Source: Maricaulis maris
GTDB lineage: Bacteria; Pseudomonadota; Alphaproteobacteria; Caulobacterales; Maricaulaceae
Length of the DNA stretch: 64,000 nucleotides
Direction of reading: 5' to 3'
Assembly (NCBI RefSeq): GCF_036322705.1
Contig: NZ_AP027270.1
Span: 1,985,501-2,049,500, forward strand
Below the pieces are notes generated by a model. The model was not told the DNA's origin. It saw nothing but the letters and a program-made list of their open reading frames with translations, and ran no database searches. Positions 8,500 through 17,567 of the stretch are shown here, piece by piece. Both the position numbers and the translations under genes were made by a program. Position 1 is the first letter of the stretch. Each line of letters opens with the position of its first letter.

Positions 8500-9432
8500 A
8501 TGAAGCTGATGTCGGGCACCGCCAATCCGGACCTGTCCCGGTCCATCGCTGACTATCTCGACGCTCCGCTGACGGCCAGTCACATCGAGCGCTTTGCCGA
8601 TGGCGAGATATTCGTACGCATCGACGAGAATGTCCGCGGCGAGGACGTTTTCATCCTGCAGTCGACCTCCTACCCGGCCAATGACCATCTGATGGAATTG
8701 CTGATCTGCATTGACGCGCTGGTGCGAGCGAGCGCGCGGCGGATCACGGCTGTCATCCCGTATTTCGGCTATGCCCGACAGGACCGCAAGACCGGCGGCC
8801 GGACGCCGATCTCGGCCAAGCTGGTGGCCAATCTGATCGCCAAGGCCGGCGCCGACCGTGTTCTGACCGTCGACCTCCATGCCGGTCAGATCCAGGGCTT
8901 CTTCGATATCCCGACGGACAACCTCTTCGCCACCAAGGTCATGGAGGCTGACATTCGCCGCCATTACGAGACCGACAACCTGCTGATCGTGTCGCCGGAC
9001 GTCGGCGGCGTGGTGCGGGCGCGGGCGCTTGCCAAGCTGCTCGATGCCGAGATCGCCATTGTCGACAAGCGCCGCCCGAAGGCGGGTGTCGCCGAGGTGA
9101 TGAATATCATCGGTGAAGTGGAAGGCCGTCGCTGCATCCTGTTCGACGACATGTGCGACAGTGGCGGCACACTGGTGAACGCGGCTGACGCCCTGCTCGA
9201 CAAGGGCGCCGTCGAGGTGTCCGCCTATGTCACCCACGGCGTGCTGTCCAAGGACGCCCAGGGCCGGGTCGCCAAGTCTCGCCTGCGCGAGCTGGTGGTC
9301 ACCGACTCGATCGTCCCTCCGCCCGGATCCACCGAGACGCCGAAAGTCCGCCGCCTCTCCGTGGCGCCGCTGCTCGGCGAAGCCATCCGCCGCATTGCCA
9401 ATGACGAGTCGGTGTCGAAGCTGTTCGACTAA
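8500..9432 (+). CDS. prs: Ribose-phosphate pyrophosphokinase
   Basis: Makes PRPP from ribose 5-phosphate and ATP. The ATP-site flap and catalytic region read [13 protein letters not shown], with the metal-binding [12 protein letters not shown] following; the PRPP loop is [11 protein letters not shown]. The 310-residue length is standard. An AGGGG ribosome binding site precedes ATG 8500. PRPP made here is used by apt (26 kb) and by other nucleotide pathways. Confidence 0.96.
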   Translation: MKLMSGTANPDLSRSIADYLDAPLTASHIERFADGEIFVRIDENVRGEDVFILQSTSYPANDHLMELLICIDALVRASARRITAVIPYFGYARQDRKTGGRTPISAKLVANLIAKAGADRVLTVDLHAGQIQGFFDIPTDNLFATKVMEADIRRHYETDNLLIVSPDVGGVVRARALAKLLDAEIAIVDKRRPKAGVAEVMNIIGEVEGRRCILFDDMCDSGGTLVNAADALLDKGAVEVSAYVTHGVLSKDAQGRVAKSRLRELVVTDSIVPPPGSTETPKVRRLSVAPLLGEAIRRIANDESVSKLFD

Positions 9433-9474
9433 GCCGGGCAATATTGACAGTTACACGCCGGCCATGCTGCCTTT

Positions 9475-9512
9475 CCTGCCGGGATAAACGGGGCCTGCCG
9501 GGATAAACGGGG
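9475..9512 (+). repeat. Perfect 19-bp tandem duplication
   Basis: The unit cctgccgggataaacgggg occurs twice with no gap, at 9475-9493 and 9494-9512. The second copy ends five bases before an ATG start at 9518, so its G-run serves as the ribosome binding site of the next gene and the first copy is a duplicate of that leader. It looks like a recent slippage or duplication event. It is not part of a longer array. Confidence 0.9.
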
Positions 9513-9517
9513 GTAGC

Positions 9518-9958
9518 ATGATGCGGCGTGTCTGGATCATTCCAGTCGGCTTGCTGGCGAGCGCGTGCGCGAGCCAGGAGCTTGTTCATTTCGGCGGGAC
9601 ACTGAATCCGGTTGAGCGGCCTTCGCAGACGGTCGCGTGTCGGCAGGCCCAGCCCCGACTGGACGCGATTGAGCGCCGGGGCCCCGATTTCCCATCCGAT
9701 CTCGTCTACTACCTGTTCATCAACCAGGGCACGAATATCCGTGCAGTGGTGATGAGCTACGACGTCACCGAAGACGGCACCACAGGCAATATCCGCTATG
9801 GTGGAGCGATCTCCGACCTCGACAACGGAACCAATCGCGACGCCACCCTGCCGGCGGCAAGGGCCATCGCCGACTGGACATTCGCCTGGTCGGATGGACC
9901 GGGCGCCCGCTTCGCAACCGGCTGTACGGCCCGGTTTGACTTCACCTTGCGCCAATAG
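9518..9958 (+). CDS. Lipoprotein with TonB C-terminal-like fold
   Basis: A 146-residue exported protein. The N-terminus is a short hydrophobic signal ending in LLASACAS, a plausible lipobox with Cys as the lipidated residue. The rest resembles the TonB C-terminal domain: a strand pair VVMSYDVTEDGTTGNIRYGG, then a helix AARAIADWTFAWSDG and a terminal strand ending FDFTLRQ. There is no proline-rich spanner and no full transmembrane anchor, so it is unlikely to be a complete TonB. Its leader contains a 19-bp tandem duplication. Role unknown. Confidence 0.6.
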   Translation: MMRRVWIIPVGLLASACASQELVHFGGTLNPVERPSQTVACRQAQPRLDAIERRGPDFPSDLVYYLFINQGTNIRAVVMSYDVTEDGTTGNIRYGGAISDLDNGTNRDATLPAARAIADWTFAWSDGPGARFATGCTARFDFTLRQ

Positions 9959-10005
9959 GGACTGCGCACCAGGCGACAGGCGCTGCGACTTCCCGTGCAG
10001 CGCTG

Positions 10006-10034
10006 TTGCGTGGGGCGTTTGGATCGGCTATAGC
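10006..10034 (+). promoter_or_regulatory. Putative sigma-70 promoter for rplY
   Basis: TTGCGT at 10006-10011 and TATAGC at 10029-10034 are separated by exactly 17 bp, about 100 bases upstream of the rplY start and 48 bases after the preceding stop. No experimental support is available and the spacing match could be chance. Confidence 0.35.
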
Positions 10035-10131
10035 CCGCCGCTCGAAAGAACACTGTGGCGTAACGCCTGGATAGATCGCCGCCCGCACTTACCCTGCTGG
10101 AGGCGGCGTTTGCATTTAAGGATCTGGACCG

Positions 10132-10779
10132 ATGAGCTCCAACATCGTTCTCACCGTTGACGTTCGTGAAGGCACTGGCAAGGGCGCGGCTCGCGCTGCC
10201 CGCCGCGAAGACCTGGTCCCGGGCGTCGTCTATGGCGGCAAGCTCGGCCCGGTTTCGGTGAACCTGCGCGGCAATGAAATCCGCAAGGCCCTGCTCGGCG
10301 GCAACTTCCTGTCGCACATGATCGAGCTCGATCACGAAGGCAAGCGCCAGACGGTGATCGCCCGTGACATCCACTTCCACCCGGTCTCCGACAAGGCCAT
10401 GCATATCGACCTGTTCCGTGTCGACGAAGACACCAAGATCAAGGTCAATGTGTCGGTGAACTTCATCAATGAAGACGCCTGCCCGGCTCTGAAGCGCGGT
10501 GGCGTGCTCAATATCGTGCGTCACGATGTCGAGCTGCTCTGCCCGGCCGGCTCGATTCCGGAATCGGTCGAAGTTGACCTGACCGGTCTGGATATCGGCG
10601 ACTCGGTCCACATCTCATCGGTCAAGCTGCCCAAGGGCATGAAGCCGACCATCACGGATCGTGACTTCACCATCGCCACCCTGCAGGGTTCGCGCGCGGT
10701 CCTGACGGACGCCGAAGAAGACACCGATGCGACACCGGCCGAGCCGGAAGCCATCAAGCAGAAGGGTGACGAGGCCTAA
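10132..10779 (+). CDS. rplY: 50S ribosomal protein L25 (CTC form)
   Basis: A 5S rRNA-binding ribosomal protein. The N-terminal L25 domain (about residues 1-90) includes VREGTGKGAARAARRE and VVYGGK. The C-terminal TL5/CTC domain (about 95-190) includes GVLNIVRHDVELLCPA and IPESVEVDL. The final acidic tail is low complexity. The 215-residue two-domain form is normal for alphaproteobacteria, unlike the short form of enterobacteria. It is preceded by a candidate promoter and followed by a strong terminator, so it may be a single-gene unit ahead of pth. Confidence 0.95.
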   Translation: MSSNIVLTVDVREGTGKGAARAARREDLVPGVVYGGKLGPVSVNLRGNEIRKALLGGNFLSHMIELDHEGKRQTVIARDIHFHPVSDKAMHIDLFRVDEDTKIKVNVSVNFINEDACPALKRGGVLNIVRHDVELLCPAGSIPESVEVDLTGLDIGDSVHISSVKLPKGMKPTITDRDFTIATLQGSRAVLTDAEEDTDATPAEPEAIKQKGDEA

Positions 10780-10807
10780 GCCTTTTCCCTTTCAGCACTG
10801 GAATTCG

Positions 10808-10846
10808 AATCAGCGAGGCCACACCATGGCTTCGCTGATTTTGTAT
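10808..10846 (+). terminator. Rho-independent terminator after rplY
   Basis: A 14-bp stem, aatcagcgaggcca at 10808-10821 pairing with tggcttcgctgatt at 10827-10840, has a five-base loop and a T-rich tail (ttgtat). One G-T pair interrupts it. It sits 29 bases after the rplY stop and before pth. Confidence 0.8.
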
Positions 10847-10890
10847 CCGGCTTGCCGATGTCCGGCCTTGAGATATGAGGAGCGCGCGCG

Positions 10891-11499
10891 ATGATGATCC
10901 TGGCCGGGCTCGGCAATTACGAGCCGAAATACCTGCGCAACCGGCATAATGTCGGCTTCATGGCCCTCGACATCATCGCCCAGGCCTGGAGCGCCGGGCC
11001 GTGGCGCAAGCGCTTCCAGGGGCTGACGACCGAGATCACCATCGGCTCGAACAAGCTGCTGCTGCTCAAGCCGACCACCTTCTACAACAATGCCGGCCAG
11101 TCGGTCGGCGGCGCCGCGAGCTTCTACAGGGTCAAGCCGGAGGACATTGTGGTCTTCCATGACGAGCTCGACCTCGCACCGGGCAAATTCCGCATGAAGC
11201 TTGGCGGCGGCGCGGCCGGCAATAACGGCATCAAGTCGATCACCAGCCAGCTCGGACCGGACTTTCGCCGCGGCCGAATCGGTATCGGGCATCCCGGCGA
11301 CCGCGGCCGCGTCACCGGCTATGTCCTGTCCGACTTTGCCAAGGCCGAGGAAGTGTGGCTGATCGACCTGCTGGACGCCATCGCCGGCTCGCTCGACCTG
11401 CTCGCCAATCGCGACTACGACGCCTTCCAGACCCGCGTGACGCACAAGGCGCCGGCGCCGGACGCCGTGAAGCGCGGCGGCCCTGACAGCGAGGACTGA
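10891..11499 (+). CDS. pth: Peptidyl-tRNA hydrolase
   Basis: Recycles peptidyl-tRNA released during translation. The catalytic His is in LRNRHNVGFM, and the conserved Asn and Asp residues lie in PTTFYNNAGQSV and VVFHDELDL; the GGGAAGNNGIKSI loop completes the active site. At 202 residues it is typical, with a short divergent Lys/Asp-rich tail. The order rplY-pth-ychF is widespread in bacteria. Confidence 0.96.
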   Translation: MMILAGLGNYEPKYLRNRHNVGFMALDIIAQAWSAGPWRKRFQGLTTEITIGSNKLLLLKPTTFYNNAGQSVGGAASFYRVKPEDIVVFHDELDLAPGKFRMKLGGGAAGNNGIKSITSQLGPDFRRGRIGIGHPGDRGRVTGYVLSDFAKAEEVWLIDLLDAIAGSLDLLANRDYDAFQTRVTHKAPAPDAVKRGGPDSED

Positions 11500-11535
11500 G
11501 ACGGGGTGGCATCGCCGCCTTGCGCTGCCCTCATT

Positions 11536-11566
11536 CTGTCATTCCGGACGGAGGTCAGGATGACAG
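11536..11566. repeat. Extragenic hairpin between pth and ychF
   Basis: ctgtcattcc at 11536-11545 and ggatgacag at 11558-11566 are near-perfect inverted repeats (one-base bulge) around a GC-rich centre. The 274-bp gap between pth and ychF contains no credible gene. A second short GC hairpin, ccccgc/gcgggg, lies at 11674-11687. The pattern matches short extragenic palindromes common in alphaproteobacterial genomes. Confidence 0.45.
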
Positions 11567-11773
11567 CGGCAAACCGAGAAGACGCTCAAATCCCTGAGAC
11601 ACCCAGGTATCGCCCGGAAATCCCTCGCTTTGCTCGCCCCCTTCCACCTGACGCGTGCGCGTCGGCCCACCTCCCCCGCGAGCGGGGCCAGAAAAACCGC
11701 CACTGACTCCACAGTCGACCCCGCGCTGCATTCTTCTTATAAGGCGCGCTCGAACCAGTGAGGAAATCGCGCC

Positions 11774-12871
11774 ATGGGATTCAAATGCGGCATCGTCGGG
11801 CTTCCGAACGTCGGCAAGTCCACCCTGTTCAACGCCCTGACCCAAACGGCTGCGGCGCAGGCGGCGAATTATCCCTTCTGCACGATCGAGCCGAATGTCG
11901 GTGATGTCGCCGTGCCCGAGCCGCGCCTGGCCAAGCTGGCCGAGATCGCCGGCTCGAAGGAAATCCTGCCGGCGCGGATGAATTTCGTCGATATCGCCGG
12001 CCTCGTCGAAGGCGCCTCCAAGGGCGAAGGCCTGGGCAATCAATTCCTCGCCAATATCCGCGAGACCGACGCCATCGCCTATGTGATGCGCTGTTTCGAC
12101 GATGATGACGTCACCCATGTGAACAACAAGATCGACCCGCTCGCCGACCTCGAAACCGTCGAGACCGAACTGATGCTGGCGGATCTGGAAAGCCTGGAAA
12201 AGCGCAAGGCGGGTCTCGAGAAAAAGGCCAAGTCCGGTGACAAGGAAGCCAAGGCCACCCTCGCCCTGATCGAGGTGGCGCTGGAGCAGCTCAATGCCGG
12301 CAAGCCGGCCCGCTTTGCCGAGGTCGCCAAGGATGACCGCAAGGCCTGGCGCGCGCTGCAGCTGTTGACCACCAAGCCGGTCCTCTTCATCGCCAATGTC
12401 GATGAGGCCAGCGCCGGGACCGGCAATGCCTATTCCGAGATCGTCATGAAACGCGCCGCCGAGGAAGGCGCGCAAGCCGTTGTCATCTCGGCCAAGATCG
12501 AGAGCGAACTCGCCCTGCTCGAAAACGAGGAGCGCGACGAATACATGGAGGCGATCGGCCTCGAGGAACCCGGCCTCGACCGCCTGATCCACACCGGCTA
12601 TTCGCTGCTCGGCCTGCAGACCTATTTCACCGCCGGCCCGAAAGAGGCCCGGGCGTGGACGATCCGCGAGGGCTGGACCGCGCCGCAGGCCGCCGGCGTC
12701 ATCCATGGTGATTTCGAGAAGGGCTTCATCCGCGCCGAAACCATCGCCTATGAGGACTATGTCGCCTGCGGCGGTGAAGGCCCGGCCAAGGAAGCCGGCA
12801 AGATGCGGGCGGAAGGCAAGGAGTACATCGTCAAGGACGGCGACGTGCTGCACTTCCGCTTCAACGTCTAG
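11774..12871 (+). CDS. ychF: YchF/OLA1-family P-loop ATPase
   Basis: An Obg-related translation-associated ATPase. The P-loop is GLPNVGKST, switch II is [20 protein letters not shown], and the G4 site is NVDE rather than NKxD, which fits this family's ATP preference. A coiled-coil insertion follows ([18 protein letters not shown]), and the TGS domain forms the last 85 residues ([17 protein letters not shown] to the end). The gene's stop overlaps nothing, but a haemoglobin gene begins one base later. Confidence 0.95.
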   Translation: MGFKCGIVGLPNVGKSTLFNALTQTAAAQAANYPFCTIEPNVGDVAVPEPRLAKLAEIAGSKEILPARMNFVDIAGLVEGASKGEGLGNQFLANIRETDAIAYVMRCFDDDDVTHVNNKIDPLADLETVETELMLADLESLEKRKAGLEKKAKSGDKEAKATLALIEVALEQLNAGKPARFAEVAKDDRKAWRALQLLTTKPVLFIANVDEASAGTGNAYSEIVMKRAAEEGAQAVVISAKIESELALLENEERDEYMEAIGLEEPGLDRLIHTGYSLLGLQTYFTAGPKEARAWTIREGWTAPQAAGVIHGDFEKGFIRAETIAYEDYVACGGEGPAKEAGKMRAEGKEYIVKDGDVLHFRFNV

Positions 12872-12872
12872 G

Positions 12873-13310
12873 GTGGTCGACGCCAGTCGCATCAGCCAGG
12901 CCCGCCAGACGGCCCGTTCCGAAGCTGCCGCGATGGGGATCACGCCGGAGCAGATCTCTGATCTGGTGGAAACCTTCTACGGCCATGTCCGGGAAGATGC
13001 GATGCTCGGCCCGGTCTTTGCCGACGCCATCGCGGGCGATTGGGAGCCGCATCTGGCGACCATGAAACGCTTCTGGTCGGCACTGGTCTTTCATGATGGC
13101 GGCTATCAGGGCCGCCCGATGCCAGCCAATGTGAAGCTCAAACCGCAGATCTCGCCCGCTCATTTCGAAAGATGGCTGGCGCTGTTCGGGCAGACGCTTG
13201 ACGAAATCGGCGCCACGCCCGCCGCAAAGACCGCCCTTCTCGAGCGCGCCAACCGCATTGCAGCCAGCTTCCAGGCCCATCTTTTCCACGATCCATACGA
13301 AAACGCCTGA
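12873..13310 (+). CDS. Group III truncated haemoglobin
   Basis: A small haem protein of the trHbIII (trHbP) class. Family landmarks are FYGHVREDAMLGPVF, WEPHLATMKRFWSALVF, and HFERWLALF, in which the His is the likely proximal haem ligand. GTG 12873 is chosen as the start because the helix before Met 12933 (ARQTARSEAAAMGI) fits the family N-terminus and the GTG sits one base after the ychF stop, so it is translationally coupled. A later ATG at 12933 would truncate helix A. Ligand (oxygen, NO, sulfide) cannot be inferred. Confidence 0.85.
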   Translation: MVDASRISQARQTARSEAAAMGITPEQISDLVETFYGHVREDAMLGPVFADAIAGDWEPHLATMKRFWSALVFHDGGYQGRPMPANVKLKPQISPAHFERWLALFGQTLDEIGATPAAKTALLERANRIAASFQAHLFHDPYENA

Positions 13311-13401
13311 ACCGGCATTCAGCCACGAGACTTGCGCTCGAGCCTCCAAAGTCGCATTTCACCCGCTCGGCACCTCTCCGTGCCGGCTCCCGGAGTGACC
13401 C

Positions 13402-14649
13402 ATGTCCCAGCCCCAGGCCCAGCTCAAGCTGGCGAACGGCGACGCGCTGCCGTTATCGCTCAAGGAACTTGTCGCCCTGCTTGTCGCCATGACCGCCGTC
13501 GTGGCCCTGGCCATCGACATGATGCTCCCGGCGCTCGACGATATTGCCGGCGATCTCGGCGTGCTGCACGCCAATGACCAGCAGTTTGTCATCGGCATCT
13601 ATCTGACCGGCTTCGGGGTCGCGCAGCTTCTCTACGGCCCCCTCTCGGACCGCTTCGGACGCAAGCTGGTCATTCAGGCGGCGCTGGCCTTTTTCATCCT
13701 GACCAGCCTGATCTGCACCCTCACCCCGACCTTCGAGCTGCTGCTGGTCGCACGCTTCTTCCAGGGTGCGGCAGCGGCGGCCTGCCGCGTGATTGCCACG
13801 GCGATCGCCCGCGACCTGACCTCCGGTCGCCGGATGGCCGAAGTGATGTCGATGGTGATGACAGCCTTCATGGCGGTCCCGGTGCTGGCACCGATGCTGG
13901 GTCAGGCCATCCTGATGGTCGCGCCCTGGCGCTGGATCTTTGCCTTCCTGATGCTGTTCGGCCTCGGCCTGATGGTGTGGCTGCATGTGCGCCTGCCGGA
14001 GACCCTGCATCCCGAATTCCGCGTCCGTCTGCGCGTGAAGCCCCTGCTGGCCGCATTCCGCGAAACCGTGAGCCATCGCCTGATGCTGGGCTATACGCTC
14101 GCTGGCGCCCCCTTCTTCGGTGGCCTGTACGGTTTCCTCGGCAGTTCACAGCAGATCTTCGTCGGCCATTTCGGCCTGTCCGACGAGGCCTTCCCCTTCG
14201 CCTTTGCCGCCATTGCCGGCGGGATCGGCCTGTCGAGCTATGCCAATTCACGCCTTGTGAGACGCCTCGGCCAGCGCCGCCTGTCGCACGGCGCGCTGAT
14301 CGCCTTCACCACCATCTCTGCTGTCCACGCGGCGGTGCTGATGAGCGGCATGGACAATTTCGTCCTCTTCCTCGTCCTGCTCGCCGCCGCCATGGCCTTC
14401 CTCGGCCTGATCGCCGCCAACTTCTCGGCCCTGGCGCTGGAACCCGTTGGCCACATCGCGGGGACGGCCTCGGCGGTCTATGGCTTTGTCACCGGCGTCG
14501 TCGGCGCAGCCATCGGCAGCTATGTCGGCCAACTCTATAACGGCACCGCGACCCCGCTGATCGTCAGCCAGGCGCTGATGGCCGCGACCGCACTGGTCAT
14601 CGTTATCGTGACCGAGCGCGGCAAGCTCTTCCAGACCGGCGAGGACTGA
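13402..14649 (+). CDS. Bcr/CflA-family MFS drug exporter
   Basis: A proton-coupled multidrug exporter of the DHA1 group. Twelve hydrophobic segments are visible; motif A is GPLSDRFGRK between TM2 and TM3 and the TM4 region reads RFFQGAAAAACRVIATAIARDL, typical of Bcr/CflA. The GGAG ribosome binding site is preceded by a short hairpin (cggcac/gtgccg, 13368-13385). A second MFS gene follows 64 bp later on the same strand. The substrate is unknown. Confidence 0.88.
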   Translation: MSQPQAQLKLANGDALPLSLKELVALLVAMTAVVALAIDMMLPALDDIAGDLGVLHANDQQFVIGIYLTGFGVAQLLYGPLSDRFGRKLVIQAALAFFILTSLICTLTPTFELLLVARFFQGAAAAACRVIATAIARDLTSGRRMAEVMSMVMTAFMAVPVLAPMLGQAILMVAPWRWIFAFLMLFGLGLMVWLHVRLPETLHPEFRVRLRVKPLLAAFRETVSHRLMLGYTLAGAPFFGGLYGFLGSSQQIFVGHFGLSDEAFPFAFAAIAGGIGLSSYANSRLVRRLGQRRLSHGALIAFTTISAVHAAVLMSGMDNFVLFLVLLAAAMAFLGLIAANFSALALEPVGHIAGTASAVYGFVTGVVGAAIGSYVGQLYNGTATPLIVSQALMAATALVIVIVTERGKLFQTGED

Positions 14650-14713
14650 GCGCGACTGGACTTTGCGGCGATCCGCGTCATGTCACACAGTGGTGCGATC
14701 GGGGACAACCGGC

Positions 14714-15877
14714 ATGAACCTTCGCCTTCTCAGCCTTGCCTTCGCGCCCTTCGCCTTTGGAACGAGCGCCTTCGTCTTCGTCGGCCTGATCGATCCGATG
14801 GCGGTTGACCTGCAGGTGGGTGTGCCGATGGTCGGCCAGTTGCAGACCGTATTCGCGGTCGCCTGCGGCCTTGGCGGCCCCATCCTGGCGCGTCTGCTGG
14901 GTGGTTTTGACCGCAAGCGTCTCTTGATGATGGTTCTGGCCGGTCTGGTCCTGCTCAACATCGCCACCGCCCTGGTCAGCGATTTTCAGGCAATTGCCGC
15001 GATCCGCTTTGCCGGTGGCCTGTTCGCCGCACTGACCCTGCCGCTCGCCTCGACCATCGCGGCCACACTGGTCCCCGAGGCGAAGCGACCGGAGGCATTC
15101 GCGACCGTGCTGGCCGGCTATACCCTGGCCTTCCTGGTCGGACTGCCCGCCGGCAGCGTGCTGGGCGATGCCTTTGGCTGGCAGGCGGCGTTCTGGTTTG
15201 GCGCCGTGATCTGCGCTCTGGCCCTGGTCATCATTGCCCTGGTCACGCCGGGCAATATCCAGGCGCCGTCACTCAGCGGTGTCAGCTTCAAGGCAGCGCT
15301 GCGCGGCGACAATGTCCGCCTGATGATGATCACCATGCTGGGCTTCCTCGCGACCTTCAGCACCATTGCCTATATCGGGCCGGTGATCACCGAGACGACC
15401 GGCATTACCGGCGCCGGAATTGGCGGGGTCCAGCTGGCGACCGGGGTGGGCAGCCTGCTCGGCTTGCCCGCCGGGGCGATGTTCGCCCGCCTGCCCGCGC
15501 GGCGCGCGCTGGCCGGCCTGCTCTCGATGACACTGGCCATGCAGGTCCTTTTCAGCCTCGGCATGATGCTCGAGCTGGGCGCCGCGGCGCTCCCCCTCCT
15601 GGTCCTGGTGATGTCGCTGGGCCCTGCGGCGCTGTTCGCCTGCTCCCCGGTCATCCAGACGCGGCTGGCCCGCTCCGCCGGTCCCGCCGCCACCCTTGCC
15701 TTCGCGCTGAACGGCTCGATGATCTTCTTCGGTCAGGGCCTGGGGGCGAGCGCGGGCGGTCTCACAATCGCCCACGCCGGGCTGGCCTGGGTCGGGATCG
15801 CGGGGGCGTGTGCCGCCGCCATCGGGCTGTTGGTGATCTGGAGCCTGCGCCCGCCGGTGCCGGCTGCCGGAAGCTAG
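14714..15877 (+). CDS. MFS transporter (DHA1, arabinose-efflux-like)
   Basis: A second major-facilitator exporter, about 388 residues and 12 TM segments. It resembles the YdhP/AraJ branch (MNLRLLSLAFAPFAFGTSAF, loop GGFDRKRLL, VGLPAGSVLGDAFGWQAAFW). ATG 14714 is preferred because in-frame codons before it encode polar Arg/Thr-rich sequence without membrane character. It lies downstream of the Bcr-type gene and may be co-transcribed. Substrate unknown. Confidence 0.85.
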   Translation: MNLRLLSLAFAPFAFGTSAFVFVGLIDPMAVDLQVGVPMVGQLQTVFAVACGLGGPILARLLGGFDRKRLLMMVLAGLVLLNIATALVSDFQAIAAIRFAGGLFAALTLPLASTIAATLVPEAKRPEAFATVLAGYTLAFLVGLPAGSVLGDAFGWQAAFWFGAVICALALVIIALVTPGNIQAPSLSGVSFKAALRGDNVRLMMITMLGFLATFSTIAYIGPVITETTGITGAGIGGVQLATGVGSLLGLPAGAMFARLPARRALAGLLSMTLAMQVLFSLGMMLELGAAALPLLVLVMSLGPAALFACSPVIQTRLARSAGPAATLAFALNGSMIFFGQGLGASAGGLTIAHAGLAWVGIAGACAAAIGLLVIWSLRPPVPAAGS

Positions 15878-15990
15878 GGCCAGAGCCGGCCCTGCGTCAC
15901 ACCGCCAGCGCTGCCGCGCACCTGCGACTGGCCTCCCCGGGCATTCCACCCCATCATGCCGCAAAAGCCTGACGCATGAGGGGAGCCAGC

Positions 15991-16869
15991 TTGGCCTATT
16001 CGAATATCAAATACGCCGTCGAAGACCGGGTCGCGACGATCACGCTGAACCGGCCGCACCGGCTGAATGCCTTCACCTACGAGATGGGCGACGAGATCAT
16101 TGATGCGCTTGACCATGCAGACGGTGACGACGCGGTCCGGGCGATCATCTTTACCGGTGAGCCACCGGCCTTCTGTGCCGGCGCTGACCTGTCGACCGGA
16201 GCCGAGACTTTCAACATGGTCAGCCAGGCGCAGGAGAGCGGGGCGTTCGACGAGACCGACCCGAAATGGCGCGATCGCGGCGGCATTCTCAACCTGCGCA
16301 TCTGGAACACGCTGAAACCGGTCATCGGCGCGGTGAATGGTGCGGCTGTCGGGATCGGCGCGACGATGATCCTGCCGATGGATATCCGCCTCGCCTCGAT
16401 GGACGCCAAATTCGCCTATCCCTTCGCCAAGCGCGGCATTGTCTGGGATGGCTGTGCGAGCTGGTTCCTGCCGCGCGTGGTGGGCATCTCGACGGCGATG
16501 GACTGGGGCCTGACCGGCCGCACCTTCTCGGCCGCCGAGGCCTTCGAGGCGGGCCTGGTGGCACGGGTGGTACCGGCAGATGACCTGATGGCGGAAGCGC
16601 GCGAGCGGGCCCGCCTCATCGCGGAGCGCTGCGCCCCGGTCTCCGTCGCCATGATGCGGCGCATGGCCTGGCGCATGCAGGGCGCCGCCCACCCGATGGA
16701 GGCCCATCGCGTCGAAAGCCTTGGCATCCTGCATGCCGGCATGGGCGAGGACGCCAAGGAGGGGGTGATGTCCTTCCTCGAGAAACGCGCGCCTGATTTC
16801 CCGATGAAAGTCTCCACCGACCTGCCGGCCTGGCATCCCTGGTGGGACGCATCGGACGACGCCTACTGA
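15991..16869 (+). CDS. Enoyl-CoA hydratase/isomerase (crotonase) family protein
   Basis: A crotonase-fold acyl-CoA enzyme. The oxyanion-hole motifs are FCAGADLSTG and AVNGAAVGIGATMILPMD. The position of the second catalytic acid reads IVWDGCASWFLPRVVG, so an Asp is found where the close family often has Glu. The long C-terminal helical tail is normal. TTG 15991 is preferred because AGGGGAG lies five bases upstream; an in-frame ATG at 15976 has no ribosome binding site. The true reaction (hydratase, isomerase or other) is open. Confidence 0.8.
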   Translation: MAYSNIKYAVEDRVATITLNRPHRLNAFTYEMGDEIIDALDHADGDDAVRAIIFTGEPPAFCAGADLSTGAETFNMVSQAQESGAFDETDPKWRDRGGILNLRIWNTLKPVIGAVNGAAVGIGATMILPMDIRLASMDAKFAYPFAKRGIVWDGCASWFLPRVVGISTAMDWGLTGRTFSAAEAFEAGLVARVVPADDLMAEARERARLIAERCAPVSVAMMRRMAWRMQGAAHPMEAHRVESLGILHAGMGEDAKEGVMSFLEKRAPDFPMKVSTDLPAWHPWWDASDDAY

Positions 16870-16910
16870 GGACTGGCCATGTGGCCACCCGCTGCCGGAG
16901 GAAGACGGTC

Positions 16911-17474
16911 ATGAAGCATGGATCAAAGCCGGGCCCGGGCTATTATCTTGCCTTCATCCTGATCGGGCCGCTGACCTACCTCGCCCATGAGTTCGGGCAT
17001 TGGGCCGGCGGCGAAGCGGTCGGCGTCGACATGTGGATGAGCCTGAACAAGGCGGGCCCCGTCGCGGGCAGCCTGCCGGGCGCGTTCGAGGCCCTGATCA
17101 TCGCCGCCTCCGGTCCCGTGGTCACCCTGATCATTGCGGTTCTGGCCTATATCATGGCCGCGGCGCGACGCTCCCTTTTCGCCTACGGCATCCTCTATTT
17201 CCAGTTCATGTTCCGACTGGCCGCGGGCGGCATCACGCTGGCCGGCAATCACCCCAATGACGAGGCCGCAGTCGGGGTGATGCTGGGTATCGGGCCTTAT
17301 GTGCTGACGCTCGGCGTCAGCCTGGTCCTGCTGGCCATGACCTGGGACATCGCCCGCCGCCTCCGCCCCGGACTGCTGGCCAACATCGCAGGCTATGCGC
17401 TCAGCAGTCTTGTCATCACTGGCTTCGTACTGGGAGATGGGCTGCTCCGCGGCGCCGACCTTCGTCTGCTCTAG
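16911..17474 (+). CDS. Membrane protein with HEFGH zinc-protease motif (M50-like)
   Basis: A 187-residue multi-pass membrane protein with YLAHEFGHWAGG in its first hydrophobic segment, an HExxH motif in a membrane setting as in M50 (site-2) proteases. Further features are SGPVVTLIIAV, resembling the M50 SGP segment, and GNHPNDEAAVG later, where M50 enzymes place the third metal ligand (LDG) region. A clear LDG is not seen, so whether it is an active protease is uncertain. ATG 16911 has GGAGGAAG upstream. Unclassified by me beyond this. Confidence 0.65.
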   Translation: MKHGSKPGPGYYLAFILIGPLTYLAHEFGHWAGGEAVGVDMWMSLNKAGPVAGSLPGAFEALIIAASGPVVTLIIAVLAYIMAAARRSLFAYGILYFQFMFRLAAGGITLAGNHPNDEAAVGVMLGIGPYVLTLGVSLVLLAMTWDIARRLRPGLLANIAGYALSSLVITGFVLGDGLLRGADLRLL

Positions 17475-17567
17475 CGGTCGCCGCTCCACGCCGAAGCGGT
17501 CGCAAGATCCAATCTGTCCAACTCGCGCCTTGAGTGATATTCTCTGGTTCATAAACCGGAGATTGCC

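Noticed and set aside
11555-12943. Long minus-strand open frame (462 codons) opposite ychF
   Set aside because: It is the antisense of ychF, with repetitive low-complexity composition and no motif; high GC coding sequence leaves open frames on the opposite strand.
13368-13385. Hairpin cggcac/gtgccg upstream of the Bcr-type gene as a riboswitch or attenuator
   Set aside because: Only a 6-bp stem with no T-run or larger fold; reported only as a note in the gene entry.
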